Source: DASRJG01 sp032124015
GTDB lineage: Bacteria; Acidobacteriota; Polarisedimenticolia; Polarisedimenticolales; DASRJG01
Assembly (NCBI GenBank): GCA_032124015.1
Contig: JAQBEH010000121.1
Coordinates: forward strand, 1 to 64,000
Reading direction: 5' to 3'
DNA length: 64,000 nt
In this document: piece after piece, positions 16,636-26,100 of the stretch
How the letters are laid out: each line of letters starts with the position of its first letter
Numbering within the stretch: position 1 is the stretch's first letter
Made by a program: the position numbers and the translations under genes
Notes under the pieces: model-generated
Database searches by the model: none
Told to the model about the DNA's origin: nothing
What the model saw: the letters and a program-made list of their open reading frames with translations, nothing else

Positions 16636-18714
16636 TTGCATCCGCCCACGCCGATCCGACCCGTCGTGGACGCCTATCACGGCGTCGATGTCGTGGACGA
16701 CTACCGCTGGCTCGAAAACTCGACCGACCCCGAGGTCGCCCTGTGGATCGCCGCGCAAAACGCCCACACGCGGTCCGTTCTCGACGGGTGGCCGGGACGC
16801 GACGCGTTGAGACGCCGGGTGACCGAGCTGACGGTTTCAGGGTCGGTCGCTTACGGGGCGCTCCACGCGGCGGGCGGGCAGCTCTTCGCGATCAAGCGGC
16901 AACCGCCGCTCGAGCAGACGCTCCTCGTCGTCCTCGCGGACGCCGACGATTTGGCCAGCGAGCGTCTGATCGTCGACCCCAACGCCCTCGACCCTTCGGG
17001 AAGGACCTCGATCGATTGGTACGTTCCGTCGTGGGACGGTTCCAAGGTTGCCGTATCCCTCTCCTTCGCGGGAACCGAAAGCGGCGACGTGCACGTTTTC
17101 GACACGGCGACCGGACGCGACCTCGGCGATTGCGTCCCGCGAGTCAACGGTGGCACCGCGGGAGGCTCGCTCGCATGGAGCGCCGACGGCGGGGGGTTTT
17201 TCTACACGCGCTACCCGCGTCCGGGCGAGCGCCCACCGGATGAGCTCGACTTCGACGTCCACGTGCACTGGCACGCTGTGGGGTCCGACCCGGCGCTCGA
17301 CCCGTACGAGATCGGGCGGGAGTTCCCACGCATCGCCGAGATCCGGCTCGAATCGAGCCGCGACGGGCGGTTCACGCTCGCCTCCGTCCAGAAAGGGGAC
17401 GGTGGGGAGTTCACTCATTGGCTGCGCGACCAGCACGGCGCGTGGCACGCCCTGACTCGTTACGAGGACCGGTGCGTCGCGGCCCGTTTGGGACAAGACG
17501 GCGCGATCTACTTCGTGTCGCTTCGAGGCACGCCGCGAGGACGGGTTCTCCGATTGGCCGGGGAGGCCGTGGACCGGGGCGTCTCGGCGGCCGTCGTCAT
17601 CGTGCCGGAATCGGCCGACGCCATCGAGGCGTCGTTCGCGCACGGCAGCGGGCTCTGGACCGGCGACGATCGCATTTACGTCCTTTATCAGAAGGGCGGG
17701 CCCAACGTGGTGCGGGCGTTCCACCTTGACGGCCGCCCGAAAGGTGAGCTTCCGCAACCGCCGCTCTCGGCGGTGGACGACCTCGTCGTGCTCCCCTGCG
17801 GCAAGGTCCTCTTTCAAGTGCAGAGCTTCACGGTACCTCCGGCCTGGTACCGCAGGCCGCACGGAGGTGGCCCCGCCCTGCGCACGGCACTGGCCGAAAC
17901 TTCGCCCGCCGATTATTCCGACTGTGAAGTCGTGCGCGAGGAGGCCGTTTCGAAAGACGGCACGCGCGTGCCGATCACGGTGCTGCGTCTCCGGGGAATC
18001 GGCCTTGACGGAACCCATCCGACGATCGTCTACGGCTATGGCGGCTATGGCATCTGTCAAACGCCGGGATTCCGGGGGAGGCTGCGCGCCTGGATCGAGC
18101 GCGGCGGGGTCTTTGCGGTCGCCCACATCCGCGGCGGCGGCGAGTTCGGCGAGACCTGGCATCGCGAGGGCAGCCTCGAGAACAAACAAAACGTCTTTGA
18201 CGACTTCGCCGCATGCGCGCGGCGAATGACAGCCGCCGCCTACGCGTCGCGCGAAAAGTTGGCGCTGATGGGCGGGAGCAACGGCGGCCTCCTGATGGGC
18301 GCGATGATCACGCAGCACCCGGATCTGGCCCGCGCCGTCGTCTCTTTGGTCGGGCTTTACGACATGCTGCGCGTCGAGCGCACGCCCAACGGCGCGTACA
18401 ACGTGCCGGAGTTCGGCAGCGTCGTCGACCCCGAGATGTTCCGCGCATTGCACGCGTATTCGCCTTACCACCGGGTCAGAGACGGCGCGGCCTACCCTTC
18501 GATCCTGATGGCGACCGGCGAGAACGATCCCCGCGTGGACTCGTGGCAGAGCCGGAAGATGGTCGCGCGCCTGCAGGCCGCGACGTCGGCGCAGTTTCCC
18601 ATTTTGCTGCGCACCAACCTCGCGGCCGGCCACGGCCGTGGCACGCCGCTCTCCGATCAGATCGACGAATACACCGACGTGCTCGCCTTCCTGATGCGCG
18701 AACTCGACGTCTGA
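16636..18714 (+). CDS. Prolyl oligopeptidase (S9A family)
   Basis: 692 residues, the usual family length, with no signal peptide. An N-terminal cap and seven-bladed propeller (about 1-420) are followed by the alpha/beta-hydrolase domain. The catalytic triad is visible: S548 in GGSNGG, D631 in NDPRVD and H666 in AAGHGRG. It cleaves short peptides after proline in the cytoplasm. The start is a TTG with GGAGAG about 8 nt upstream; the N-terminal TPIRPVVDAYHGVDVVDDYRW is the typical beginning of the family, so no nearby ATG fits better. It lies 33 nt after the unknown gene at 15115 and ends at a short perfect hairpin. Confidence 0.95.
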   Translation: MHPPTPIRPVVDAYHGVDVVDDYRWLENSTDPEVALWIAAQNAHTRSVLDGWPGRDALRRRVTELTVSGSVAYGALHAAGGQLFAIKRQPPLEQTLLVVLADADDLASERLIVDPNALDPSGRTSIDWYVPSWDGSKVAVSLSFAGTESGDVHVFDTATGRDLGDCVPRVNGGTAGGSLAWSADGGGFFYTRYPRPGERPPDELDFDVHVHWHAVGSDPALDPYEIGREFPRIAEIRLESSRDGRFTLASVQKGDGGEFTHWLRDQHGAWHALTRYEDRCVAARLGQDGAIYFVSLRGTPRGRVLRLAGEAVDRGVSAAVVIVPESADAIEASFAHGSGLWTGDDRIYVLYQKGGPNVVRAFHLDGRPKGELPQPPLSAVDDLVVLPCGKVLFQVQSFTVPPAWYRRPHGGGPALRTALAETSPADYSDCEVVREEAVSKDGTRVPITVLRLRGIGLDGTHPTIVYGYGGYGICQTPGFRGRLRAWIERGGVFAVAHIRGGGEFGETWHREGSLENKQNVFDDFAACARRMTAAAYASREKLALMGGSNGGLLMGAMITQHPDLARAVVSLVGLYDMLRVERTPNGAYNVPEFGSVVDPEMFRALHAYSPYHRVRDGAAYPSILMATGENDPRVDSWQSRKMVARLQAATSAQFPILLRTNLAAGHGRGTPLSDQIDEYTDVLAFLMRELDV

Positions 18715-18720
18715 CGGCGC

Positions 18721-18749
18721 CCGGAAAAGGGGACACTCCCCTTTTCCGG
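18721..18749. repeat. GGGGA-type palindromic element (13-bp arms)
   Basis: Perfect 13-bp inverted repeat CCGGAAAAGGGGA / TCCCCTTTTCCGG around a 3-nt centre, located in the 39-nt gap between two convergent genes. It shares the core GGGGACAxTCC with the much larger hairpin at 62912-62999, so these are two copies of one dispersed element family. Here it could also act as a two-way transcription terminator. Confidence 0.8.
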
Positions 18750-18753
18750 CCCC

Positions 18754-19671
18754 CTACAGCCCCAACTCCTTCAGGTACGACTCATCGCCGGGGCCGTTCA
18801 GCTGCCAGTACGGGAGGCGCGCGGTCTTGAGGATCTTGGCCTCGTCGCCGCCCTCGGTCTTCCATCCCAACACGCGCCGAGGGGCCTCCTTCTCGACGTC
18901 GTAGGTCGTCACGATGGAGCCGTACGAGAGCGTGAACCGCGTCACCGGCGCGCCGTCCCGGGTCGCGTCCGCGCGTTTGATCGTCGCCGCCACGGGCCCG
19001 AGCGTTCCATGGCTTTTTCGCTGCGACCACAGGGACGGGACGATCGAGCCCGCCCAGTTCTTTCCACCGGCAAACGGGCCGTCGAGTTCCCGAAGTTGGA
19101 TCAGCAGCGCATCTTCGTAAAGCGTTCCCGGCGGCGTCTCGACGGTCGTGTCGCGGTCCCCTTCGGCGTGGAAGTACGAGCGCACGTCGCTCGTGAACAC
19201 CTCGGGCCCCGGCATCAGCTTTTCGTAGACGAGTCCGCACCACTCCTGGGCGCTCATCGCGATCTTTGCGGGCGCGAACCGCTCCGCCATGAACGCGTCG
19301 ACCGGCGCGAACACGCTGGTCATCACCGAGTAGGGGTAGATCCCCGTCTGGAATTTCAGGACGTTGTTGAGCTTCAACACGTTGACGCGCTCTTGCGCTG
19401 GGACGTCGCCGGCGTCGTCCTTGATCCAACTGCGCCGGTCCATCGGCTCGGTGACGTAAATCAACACGACCCGGCCCTCGCGCGGCGCCCCGTAGCGGGT
19501 CGTCGTGACCGCGTAGCCGGAGAGCTCGGCCTTGCCGTCCCCCCAGACCTTCCAGAACTCCGCCGAGGCGGTTACCGCGGGCCCCGCGGAACTCAGCCCG
19601 CCGCAGGCCAGGATCATGGCCAGACCCATTCCCGTCGCGAAAAGCCTGGCTCCTACCGACGCGTTACGCAT
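18754..19671 (-). CDS. Predicted lipoprotein of unknown function
   Basis: 305 residues. The N-terminus has a positive start, a hydrophobic stretch and an ILAC-GG lipobox-like site (Cys near residue 23), so export and lipid anchoring are likely. The rest contains alternating strands, a few aromatic-rich segments (SAQEWCGLVYEKL, YFHAEGDRD) and a C-terminus ending in SYLKELGL; I recognise no catalytic motif. ATG at 19671 was chosen because GGGAGGG sits about 6 nt upstream. Related septicolysin-like or DUF-type lipoproteins occur in Acidobacteriota and Bacteroidota, but I cannot name the family. It converges with prolyl oligopeptidase. Confidence 0.8.
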   Translation of the reverse strand: MRNASVGARLFATGMGLAMILACGGLSSAGPAVTASAEFWKVWGDGKAELSGYAVTTTRYGAPREGRVVLIYVTEPMDRRSWIKDDAGDVPAQERVNVLKLNNVLKFQTGIYPYSVMTSVFAPVDAFMAERFAPAKIAMSAQEWCGLVYEKLMPGPEVFTSDVRSYFHAEGDRDTTVETPPGTLYEDALLIQLRELDGPFAGGKNWAGSIVPSLWSQRKSHGTLGPVAATIKRADATRDGAPVTRFTLSYGSIVTTYDVEKEAPRRVLGWKTEGGDEAKILKTARLPYWQLNGPGDESYLKELGL

Positions 19672-19763
19672 CTGTACCCTCCCGCCCGAAACGATCCGGT
19701 AGGTTGAGTAGAACACAGCGAGAGCGACTTGATCGAAGCTCGCCCGGCGTTATATTCGGGAGC

Positions 19764-20126
19764 ATGAGAGAGAGCGACATCCGGAATTTCCTGGAAGGCG
19801 ACGTGGACGCGAGGTGGATCGCGCGTGTCCTCGAGGACGATTCGGCCGCCACCGAACTCGTGGCCGACCTCGACGAAACGGTCTGCCTCACCCCCGAAGA
19901 AATGCGCAGGCTTTGCGACGCGCACCTCCGTGAAGGCCTCCCGGCCGACGGCCTGCAAGCGGTGGCCGGGTTGATCCTCGAGTCGGACAACTTCGGCTGG
20001 GACGAGGGCACTCCCGAGGGCGAGCTCGTGGCCGAGATCCTCTGGGACTGGGCGATGCCCGACGATGAAGCACCGCCGAGCACCGAAGCCGTGGCGGCCT
20101 GCCGCGAGCGCCTCGCCGAGGCCTAG
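19764..20126 (+). CDS. Small acidic hypothetical protein
   Basis: 120 residues, very rich in Asp and Glu (net strongly negative), no membrane segment, mostly helix-forming. The ATG at 19764 has GGGAGC close upstream; the longer in-frame start has none. Its stop codon and that of the convergent aminotransferase both lie in the palindrome GGCCTAGGCCTAGGCC, so the two genes end 2 nt apart. No family recognised. Codon use matches the neighbourhood, so it is probably a real gene. Confidence 0.7.
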   Translation: MRESDIRNFLEGDVDARWIARVLEDDSAATELVADLDETVCLTPEEMRRLCDAHLREGLPADGLQAVAGLILESDNFGWDEGTPEGELVAEILWDWAMPDDEAPPSTEAVAACRERLAEA

Positions 20127-20128
20127 GC

Positions 20129-21223
20129 CTAGGCCCCGCCATCGAGGTTGTTGAGCGCGCTCCCCAACCGGGCGAGCCCCTCGCGGAAGATCTCCGGGTC
20201 CCCGCACAGTCCGACGCGCACACAAGCGGGCTCGCCGAAAAAGCGCCCTGGGACGAGCGAGGTCTCGTAACGCTCGCGCAGATGCGCGCACAGCGCATCC
20301 GCGTCGCAGGAGAGCACCCGCGGAAAGACGGTCGTCCCCCGGGAGGCGCCCTCCACCGCGAGGTCTTTCCTCCCTTCGAGAAACGACCCCCACGTCGCGC
20401 GATTGGCGCTCAGAATCCGGCGAGCGCGCTCGAGGATCTCGCCGCTTCTTCTCACCGCGCACAGCGCCAGGCACGCGGCCGGGTAGGCTTCGTTGACGCC
20501 GAAGAGGTTCTTGAGCTGCCAGATCCGTGAGGCGAGCGCGGGTTCGGCGACGATCCAGCCGCAGCGCAGCCCGCTCAGGCCGAACACCTTCGTCAGGCTC
20601 GTCGTGACGACGAAGACGTCCCCGAGACGTCCCGCGGACGACGGGGCGGAATCGAACGCGGCGTCGAGATAGGCCTCGTCGACGACGACCTTGGCTCCCG
20701 CGCGCTCCGCGATGGCGCCGACGTCCCGGAGTGTCGCTTCGTCGGTCGCGACCGACGTGGGGTTGTGGAGGTTCGAAAGGACGATCAGCCGCGTCTTGGG
20801 CGTGACCGCCGCGGCGACGTCGGCGGGATCGATGAGAAACCCGTTTTCGGGCCTGCGCGGGAAATAGCGCACGGTGGCGCCGAGATGACGCGCGAGCATC
20901 TCCATCGGCTCGTACCCCGGGCGTTCCATCACAACGTCGTCTCCCGGGCTGAGGAGCGTCGCGAAGGCGAGGTGGTTCGCACCGGAGGTCCCCGTCGCAA
21001 GGACGATTCGATCGTGCGAAACGCCCGACTTCGCGGCAAGTGCCGTGTGCAATCCGGGGTGGCCGTACCCCTGCGCACCGTCGAGCGCGAGGTCGTCCCA
21101 CGTCGCTCCCAACTCGGAGAGCGGCAGCCCCTTGATCCCGCTGACGGCCAGCGTGTAGCGCGCAGTTTGTCGGGTTTTGGCCCAATGCATGTACGGGGAG
21201 TCCATCGTTCGGTGTTCGCTCAA
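20129..21223 (-). CDS. PLP-dependent class I/II aminotransferase
   Basis: 364 residues, fold type I aminotransferase. Visible features are the small-domain start, GTSGANHLAF (PLP phosphate/ring contact), the NLHNPTS Asn-Pro motif, VVVDEAYLD (Asp pairing with the PLP nitrogen) and the Schiff-base lysine in TTSLTKVFGLSGLRCGW. Substrate is not predictable; an amino-acid or MalY/aspartate-like role is possible. Start: a TTG at 21223 lies 5 nt after GGAGG, while the ATG six codons downstream (21205) has no ribosome site, so the TTG is preferred. Divergent from the M2 peptidase; the 99-nt gap must hold both promoters. Confidence 0.9.
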   Translation of the reverse strand: MSEHRTMDSPYMHWAKTRQTARYTLAVSGIKGLPLSELGATWDDLALDGAQGYGHPGLHTALAAKSGVSHDRIVLATGTSGANHLAFATLLSPGDDVVMERPGYEPMEMLARHLGATVRYFPRRPENGFLIDPADVAAAVTPKTRLIVLSNLHNPTSVATDEATLRDVGAIAERAGAKVVVDEAYLDAAFDSAPSSAGRLGDVFVVTTSLTKVFGLSGLRCGWIVAEPALASRIWQLKNLFGVNEAYPAACLALCAVRRSGEILERARRILSANRATWGSFLEGRKDLAVEGASRGTTVFPRVLSCDADALCAHLRERYETSLVPGRFFGEPACVRVGLCGDPEIFREGLARLGSALNNLDGGA

Positions 21224-21322
21224 GCGATCCTCCGTTTCAAGTGAACCCGATCGGTAGCGAAGGATAACCGCGCTCCGCTTATACTCGTCAGCCTTCACGT
21301 CGAATCCTATCGAGGAGCCGCC

Positions 21323-23131
21323 ATGCGCCGTCATCATCTTGCCTTGATCGCCGCAACCGCCATCGCCTTCGCCGCCGTCGTCCCCGCGCGGGCCGCTTCG
21401 GCCTCGCCCACCCCCGCCGAGGCCAAGGCCTTCATCGAACAGGCCGAGTCCCGCCTGCTCGGCCTCTGGATCGACGCCGAGCGTGCGTCCTGGGTGTACT
21501 CGACGTTCATCACCGACGACACCGAGCTGATCCAGGCGCAGGCTCGACAGAGAGTCATCGACGAGACCGTGAGGCTCTCGAAGGAAGCGCAACGCTTCAA
21601 GGGGTTGAAGCTCGACAAGGACGTCGCACGGAAGTTCAAGTTGCTTCCGATCTCCCTCTCGTTGGTCGCGCCCTCCGATCCCGCGAAGAGCAAGGAGCTG
21701 TCCGAGATCGCCGCCCAGATGGAGGGGATCTACGGCAAGGGCAAGTACTGCCCCCAGGGCAAGGAGTGCATGGACATCGGGGCGATCAGCGAACGCCTCA
21801 CCACGAGCCACAACGCGAAGGAGCTGAAGGAACTGTGGGAGGGGTGGCACGCGATCGCGAAGCCGATTCGCCCAAAGTATGAGCGGTTCGTCACGTTGGC
21901 GAACGAAGGGGCCAGGGAGATCGGCTTCGACGATCTCGGCGCTCTCTGGCGTTCCGGGTACGACATGCCTCCGGCCGAGTTCGCCAAGGAGATGGACCGG
22001 CTCTTCAACCAGGTGAAGCCGCTGTACGAGGCCCTTCATTGCTACGTGCGCCACCGGCTGGAGGAAACGTACGGCGCCGAGCTCGTCCAGCCGGGCAAGC
22101 CCATCCCCGTCCAACTCTTAGGCAACCTGTGGGCGCAGCAGTGGGGGGGGATCTACCCGCTCGTCGCTCCACCTACGGAGGAAATGGGCTACCACCTCAA
22201 CAAGCTGCTCAAAGACAGTGAGGTGGACGAGAAGCAGCTGGTTCGCTTTGGCGAGGGCTTCTTCAAATCGCTCGGGTTCGCACCCCTGCCCGCGAGCTTC
22301 TGGGAGCGCTCGCAGTTCGTCAAACCGAAAGACCGCGATGTCGTCTGCCACGCGAGCGCGTGGGACATCGATTGGAAAGACGACCTTCGCCTGAAGATGT
22401 GCATCCGGGTCAACGACGAGGACTTCGTCACGGTGCACCACGAGCTGGGGCACAACTTCTATCAGCGCGCCTACAACAAGCAGTCTCCGTTGTTCGCCCA
22501 AGGCGCCAACGACGGGTTTCACGAAGGAATCGGCGATGCGATCGCACTCTCGGCGACCCCGGCCTACCTCGTGAAGATCGGCCTCCTCGGCACGGTGCCG
22601 GAGGGGAACGACGAGCTCAACTATCTGATGAAGCTGGCGCTCGACAAGGTCGCGTTCCTGCCGTTCGGCCTGTTCGTCGACCAGTGGCGATGGAAGGTCT
22701 TCGCCGGCGAGATCACTCCGGCCAACTACAACAAGGCGTGGTGGGAGCTGAAGCTCAAGTACCAGGGGGTCGTCCCTCCCTCCCCGCGCAGCGAGGCCGA
22801 CTTCGATCCCGGCGCCAAGTACCACGTCGCCGCCAACACCCCGTATTCGCGCTACTTCCTCGCGGCGATCTTGCAGTTCCAGTTCCACCGCGCGCTGTGC
22901 AAGGAAGCCGGCTTCACCGGCCCGCTCTACCAGTGCTCGATCTACGGAAGCAAAAAGGCCGGCGCCAAGTTCGCCAAGATGCTCGAGATGGGCACCTCGC
23001 AACCCTGGCCCGACGAGCTTGCGGCGCTTTCGGGCGAGCGGACGATGGACGCGAGCGCGATCCTCGACTATTTCGCCCCGCTGAAGGTCTGGCTCGACGA
23101 GCAGAACAAGGGGCAGGTTTGCGGGTGGTAG
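21323..23131 (+). CDS. M2-family dipeptidyl carboxypeptidase (ACE-like), exported
   Basis: 602 residues, the size of a single angiotensin-converting-enzyme domain. A signal peptide (cut near PARAA) sends it to the periplasm or outside. The zinc site is H373-E-L-G-H377 with the third ligand in FHEGIGDAI, and the surrounding VNDEDFVTVHHE and PYSRYFLA segments match the M2 family. It removes C-terminal dipeptides from peptides; it contains several Cys (for example near KYCPQGKECMD) that may form disulfides. GAGGAG lies just upstream of ATG at 21323. It ends 1 nt before the convergent giant secreted gene. Confidence 0.95.
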   Translation: MRRHHLALIAATAIAFAAVVPARAASASPTPAEAKAFIEQAESRLLGLWIDAERASWVYSTFITDDTELIQAQARQRVIDETVRLSKEAQRFKGLKLDKDVARKFKLLPISLSLVAPSDPAKSKELSEIAAQMEGIYGKGKYCPQGKECMDIGAISERLTTSHNAKELKELWEGWHAIAKPIRPKYERFVTLANEGAREIGFDDLGALWRSGYDMPPAEFAKEMDRLFNQVKPLYEALHCYVRHRLEETYGAELVQPGKPIPVQLLGNLWAQQWGGIYPLVAPPTEEMGYHLNKLLKDSEVDEKQLVRFGEGFFKSLGFAPLPASFWERSQFVKPKDRDVVCHASAWDIDWKDDLRLKMCIRVNDEDFVTVHHELGHNFYQRAYNKQSPLFAQGANDGFHEGIGDAIALSATPAYLVKIGLLGTVPEGNDELNYLMKLALDKVAFLPFGLFVDQWRWKVFAGEITPANYNKAWWELKLKYQGVVPPSPRSEADFDPGAKYHVAANTPYSRYFLAAILQFQFHRALCKEAGFTGPLYQCSIYGSKKAGAKFAKMLEMGTSQPWPDELAALSGERTMDASAILDYFAPLKVWLDEQNKGQVCGW

Positions 23132-23132
23132 G

Positions 23133-26100
23133 TCACGGACAAGTGCCCGGGGCCGCGTTGATCTCGGCGGTTCGCAGGCCGCTTTGCGAGCGAGTCGCCC
23201 AGAAGGGCGATTCTTCGTAGCTCGACGTCCGGCTCTCCCTCATCAGGTAGAAGAACCCGTCGCCGGCGGGCGGATTGGCCGCATCGGCCGCCGTGACGTT
23301 GGCGAAGTCGTCCTTGATGCAAGTCAGACCGATCGACGGGTCGGCGAAGTTGCCGCCGGTCGCGCGGAGCGCCTGGAGCTTGCCGCGGATGACGTCGTAG
23401 GTGATTCCGGCGCCTTGATAGGGCCATGAGATGAAGCCCGGCTTCTGGAGTGTCATCGTCGGGCGTATGTCGGCCACTTCGACGACGACGTCGATCTTGC
23501 GAGCGGAGTACGTGACGTGGCAGACGGTGGTGCCGTGGGTCTTGGCGGTCACTACCCCGGCCGCGTCGACGACGGCGACTCCGGTGCCGTTGTAAGGATA
23601 GTTGGGCTTTCGCGGGTCCTGCGTGTCCATCTCGTAAACGATCCCGGTGGCGTGGGTGACCTCGCGCCTCACGCCATCCGAGTAGATCCCGTAGACGCGC
23701 AGCTGCCGGGTCGGAGTCGCGTAGAGGAGTGTCGCCTTGTCGGCGTCGAGACGCGCGAGGACTGCGTTTCCCGGCGGCGTGACGTTGATGGTCACGGGCG
23801 TTGCCGTTTTGAAGTTGCTGTTCGCGTCTTTTGCGACCAGCTCGATCACGAGGAAGCCGATCGCGTCGGCAGGTACCGTCACGCTCGTAGTGAATCCCGC
23901 TCCCGGATCTTGATCGTCATCCGACACAAACGCCGCGTTTGCGGCGAGAGCGCGGGCGATTGTGAATCCTCCCGAGCCGATCGCCGACACAGCGAGCGTC
24001 GATCCCGCCGCGACGATCGCTCCTTCAGAGGGCGCCGTGATGGCCACGCCACCGGGAACCGGCCCTGGGTCCGTGTACGTAAACGTCGTGCTCGCCGTCT
24101 GGCCCGCGCCGTTGCTCACGGTGACGGCTGTCGACCCGGCATTGCCGGGTGGCACGCGGCAGGTGATGGTCGTGGCGTCGACCACCGTGACCTGGCTCGC
24201 ATTGAAGGCACCGATCCTCACTTTGACCGTCGCGTCGAATCCCGTACCGAGTAGGGTGACGGGATACCCGCCCATCGCCGATCCGGAGGCCGGGCTCATC
24301 GAAGTGAGCGAGAGCGGGCCTCCCGTCGTCGCGACGGGGGCGAGAGATGGCGGAGGGGTCGCAGGAAGCACGTGCCCCCACTCGACCACATTCGTCGTCG
24401 GCGTGTTGAGCAGGTGCTCCGCGGTCGTGCTCGGCGCGTTCTCGTTGCAGATGCTGTCGAGGTGAATCGCCCTGGCCGAAAGGCTCTCGAAATGGAAGTC
24501 GCTGACGTGGGATCCGGAAAGTCCGCCCCGTTGCGAATCCGAGCACACGATGAAATCGTCGCCGGAATCGCACTGCACGATGGCATTCTCGAAGGCGAAA
24601 TTGAAGAGGCCGAGAGCTGCTTTCAGGAGCGCAAGCCCGTTTCCGGCCGCGAGCTCGACGCCTGCGTCTCTCATCTCTCCCCCGCCCCAGCCGACGATCG
24701 CATGAAAGGTTCCGCCCGTGGCGGGGATGCCGAGGATGTCCGGGCTCGCGGGGTCGAGGCTTTGCATGCAGCCCCGGTCCACAGCCAGCCCCAGGGATCG
24801 CATGGTGTAGGTGAACAGCGGGCCCAAGGGGCTAGTCGATTGGATGACGCCTACGAACGGCGCAAAGTACGAGCCGAAAAACGGCGCGTCGACCGACACG
24901 AGCGCGTAGACATCGCCGGCGAAGAAATTGTCGGCTCGTGCGTACGGCGCGCCGGTGCCGCCCATATAGATCTTGAAAAGCACCGCTCCCATGCTGTGGG
25001 CGAACACGAAGAACCTGGTTCCGGCGATACCCTGGTCGTTGAGTTCTTTCCGGAGCTCGGCAACGACCCGTGGTGGCATGCCGACGTTCTGTGAGAAGGC
25101 GACGTCGTTGGTGGCGCCGTAGTCGGCACGATGGATGATCCACCGCGCGTCGCTCAACAGCGGCCACTCAAAGCTCGTCGTGCTGCCCCACATGCCGTGC
25201 ACGTAGAGCACCGGCACGCGGTAGAGATCGAGCGATCGCGGCGGCATCGCGTGTTCCGCGTTGGACGTGTCGATGAAGGTCGAGCGCACTCGGATCGGTC
25301 GCGTCGCGAGAGGGTTGTCGGCGGCGGTGCGAATGAAGTTCTGAGGCGCCGTGTACACCGCATGGGCGACGTACCGCCCGTCGGCCAAGACGGCCACCGG
25401 CACGGTCAGCGCCGTTTGCGGCGCGCCCCCTCCGAGAGCGGTCATGCTCCCGACGCTCGTCCCCGGCGGAGGCGTATTGCCCGGAGCATCGTCGTCGTCC
25501 AAGACAAAGCTCACGCCACCCGGCCCTCCCACCTCGGCCTCGAGAACGAGTTGGGTGACGCCGTCAGCGATCACTCCCGTCCGCTCGGCGCCCCGCACCG
25601 CGACGAAGCTCGGAGAGTTGGGGACCTCGCCGTTTGGCGTGATGATGCTGGGCACCGGGTCCTTGATGCGGACGCCGGCGCTCGAGCCGGTGTAGGTGTA
25701 GCCGAACAGCAGCGTGTCACTTTCGCCATCGGTATTGACGACCGTCACGTCGACGGCTCCAGGCGGCTGCCACATCGGTGGAAGCACCGTGAGCTCGTGC
25801 TCGGAAACGAACGTCACGGCCGTCGCGGGAACGGCGCCGAAGAACACCTGGGGAACCGCCACAACGTCGCGGTCGAACCTGAGCCCGGTGATCGTGGTCG
25901 GATCCGAGCTCGAATTCGGGCCGCTGTTCGGTATGACGTTGATGACCTTCATGCGACCCGCGTCCTCCGCGAGCACCACCTTGGAATTGGCGATGATTCC
26001 GGTGTAGGCGCGCTCGAGCCCCGACGGCCACGCCACCCTGATGCAGTCGACTCTCTTCTGGCCGAACGGCAGGGAGCTCCCGAGCCCGAAGTGCAGGACG

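Noticed and set aside
20115..20136. CCTAGG palindrome between the small acidic gene and the aminotransferase
   Set aside because: It simply holds the two convergent TAG stop codons and needs no further explanation.
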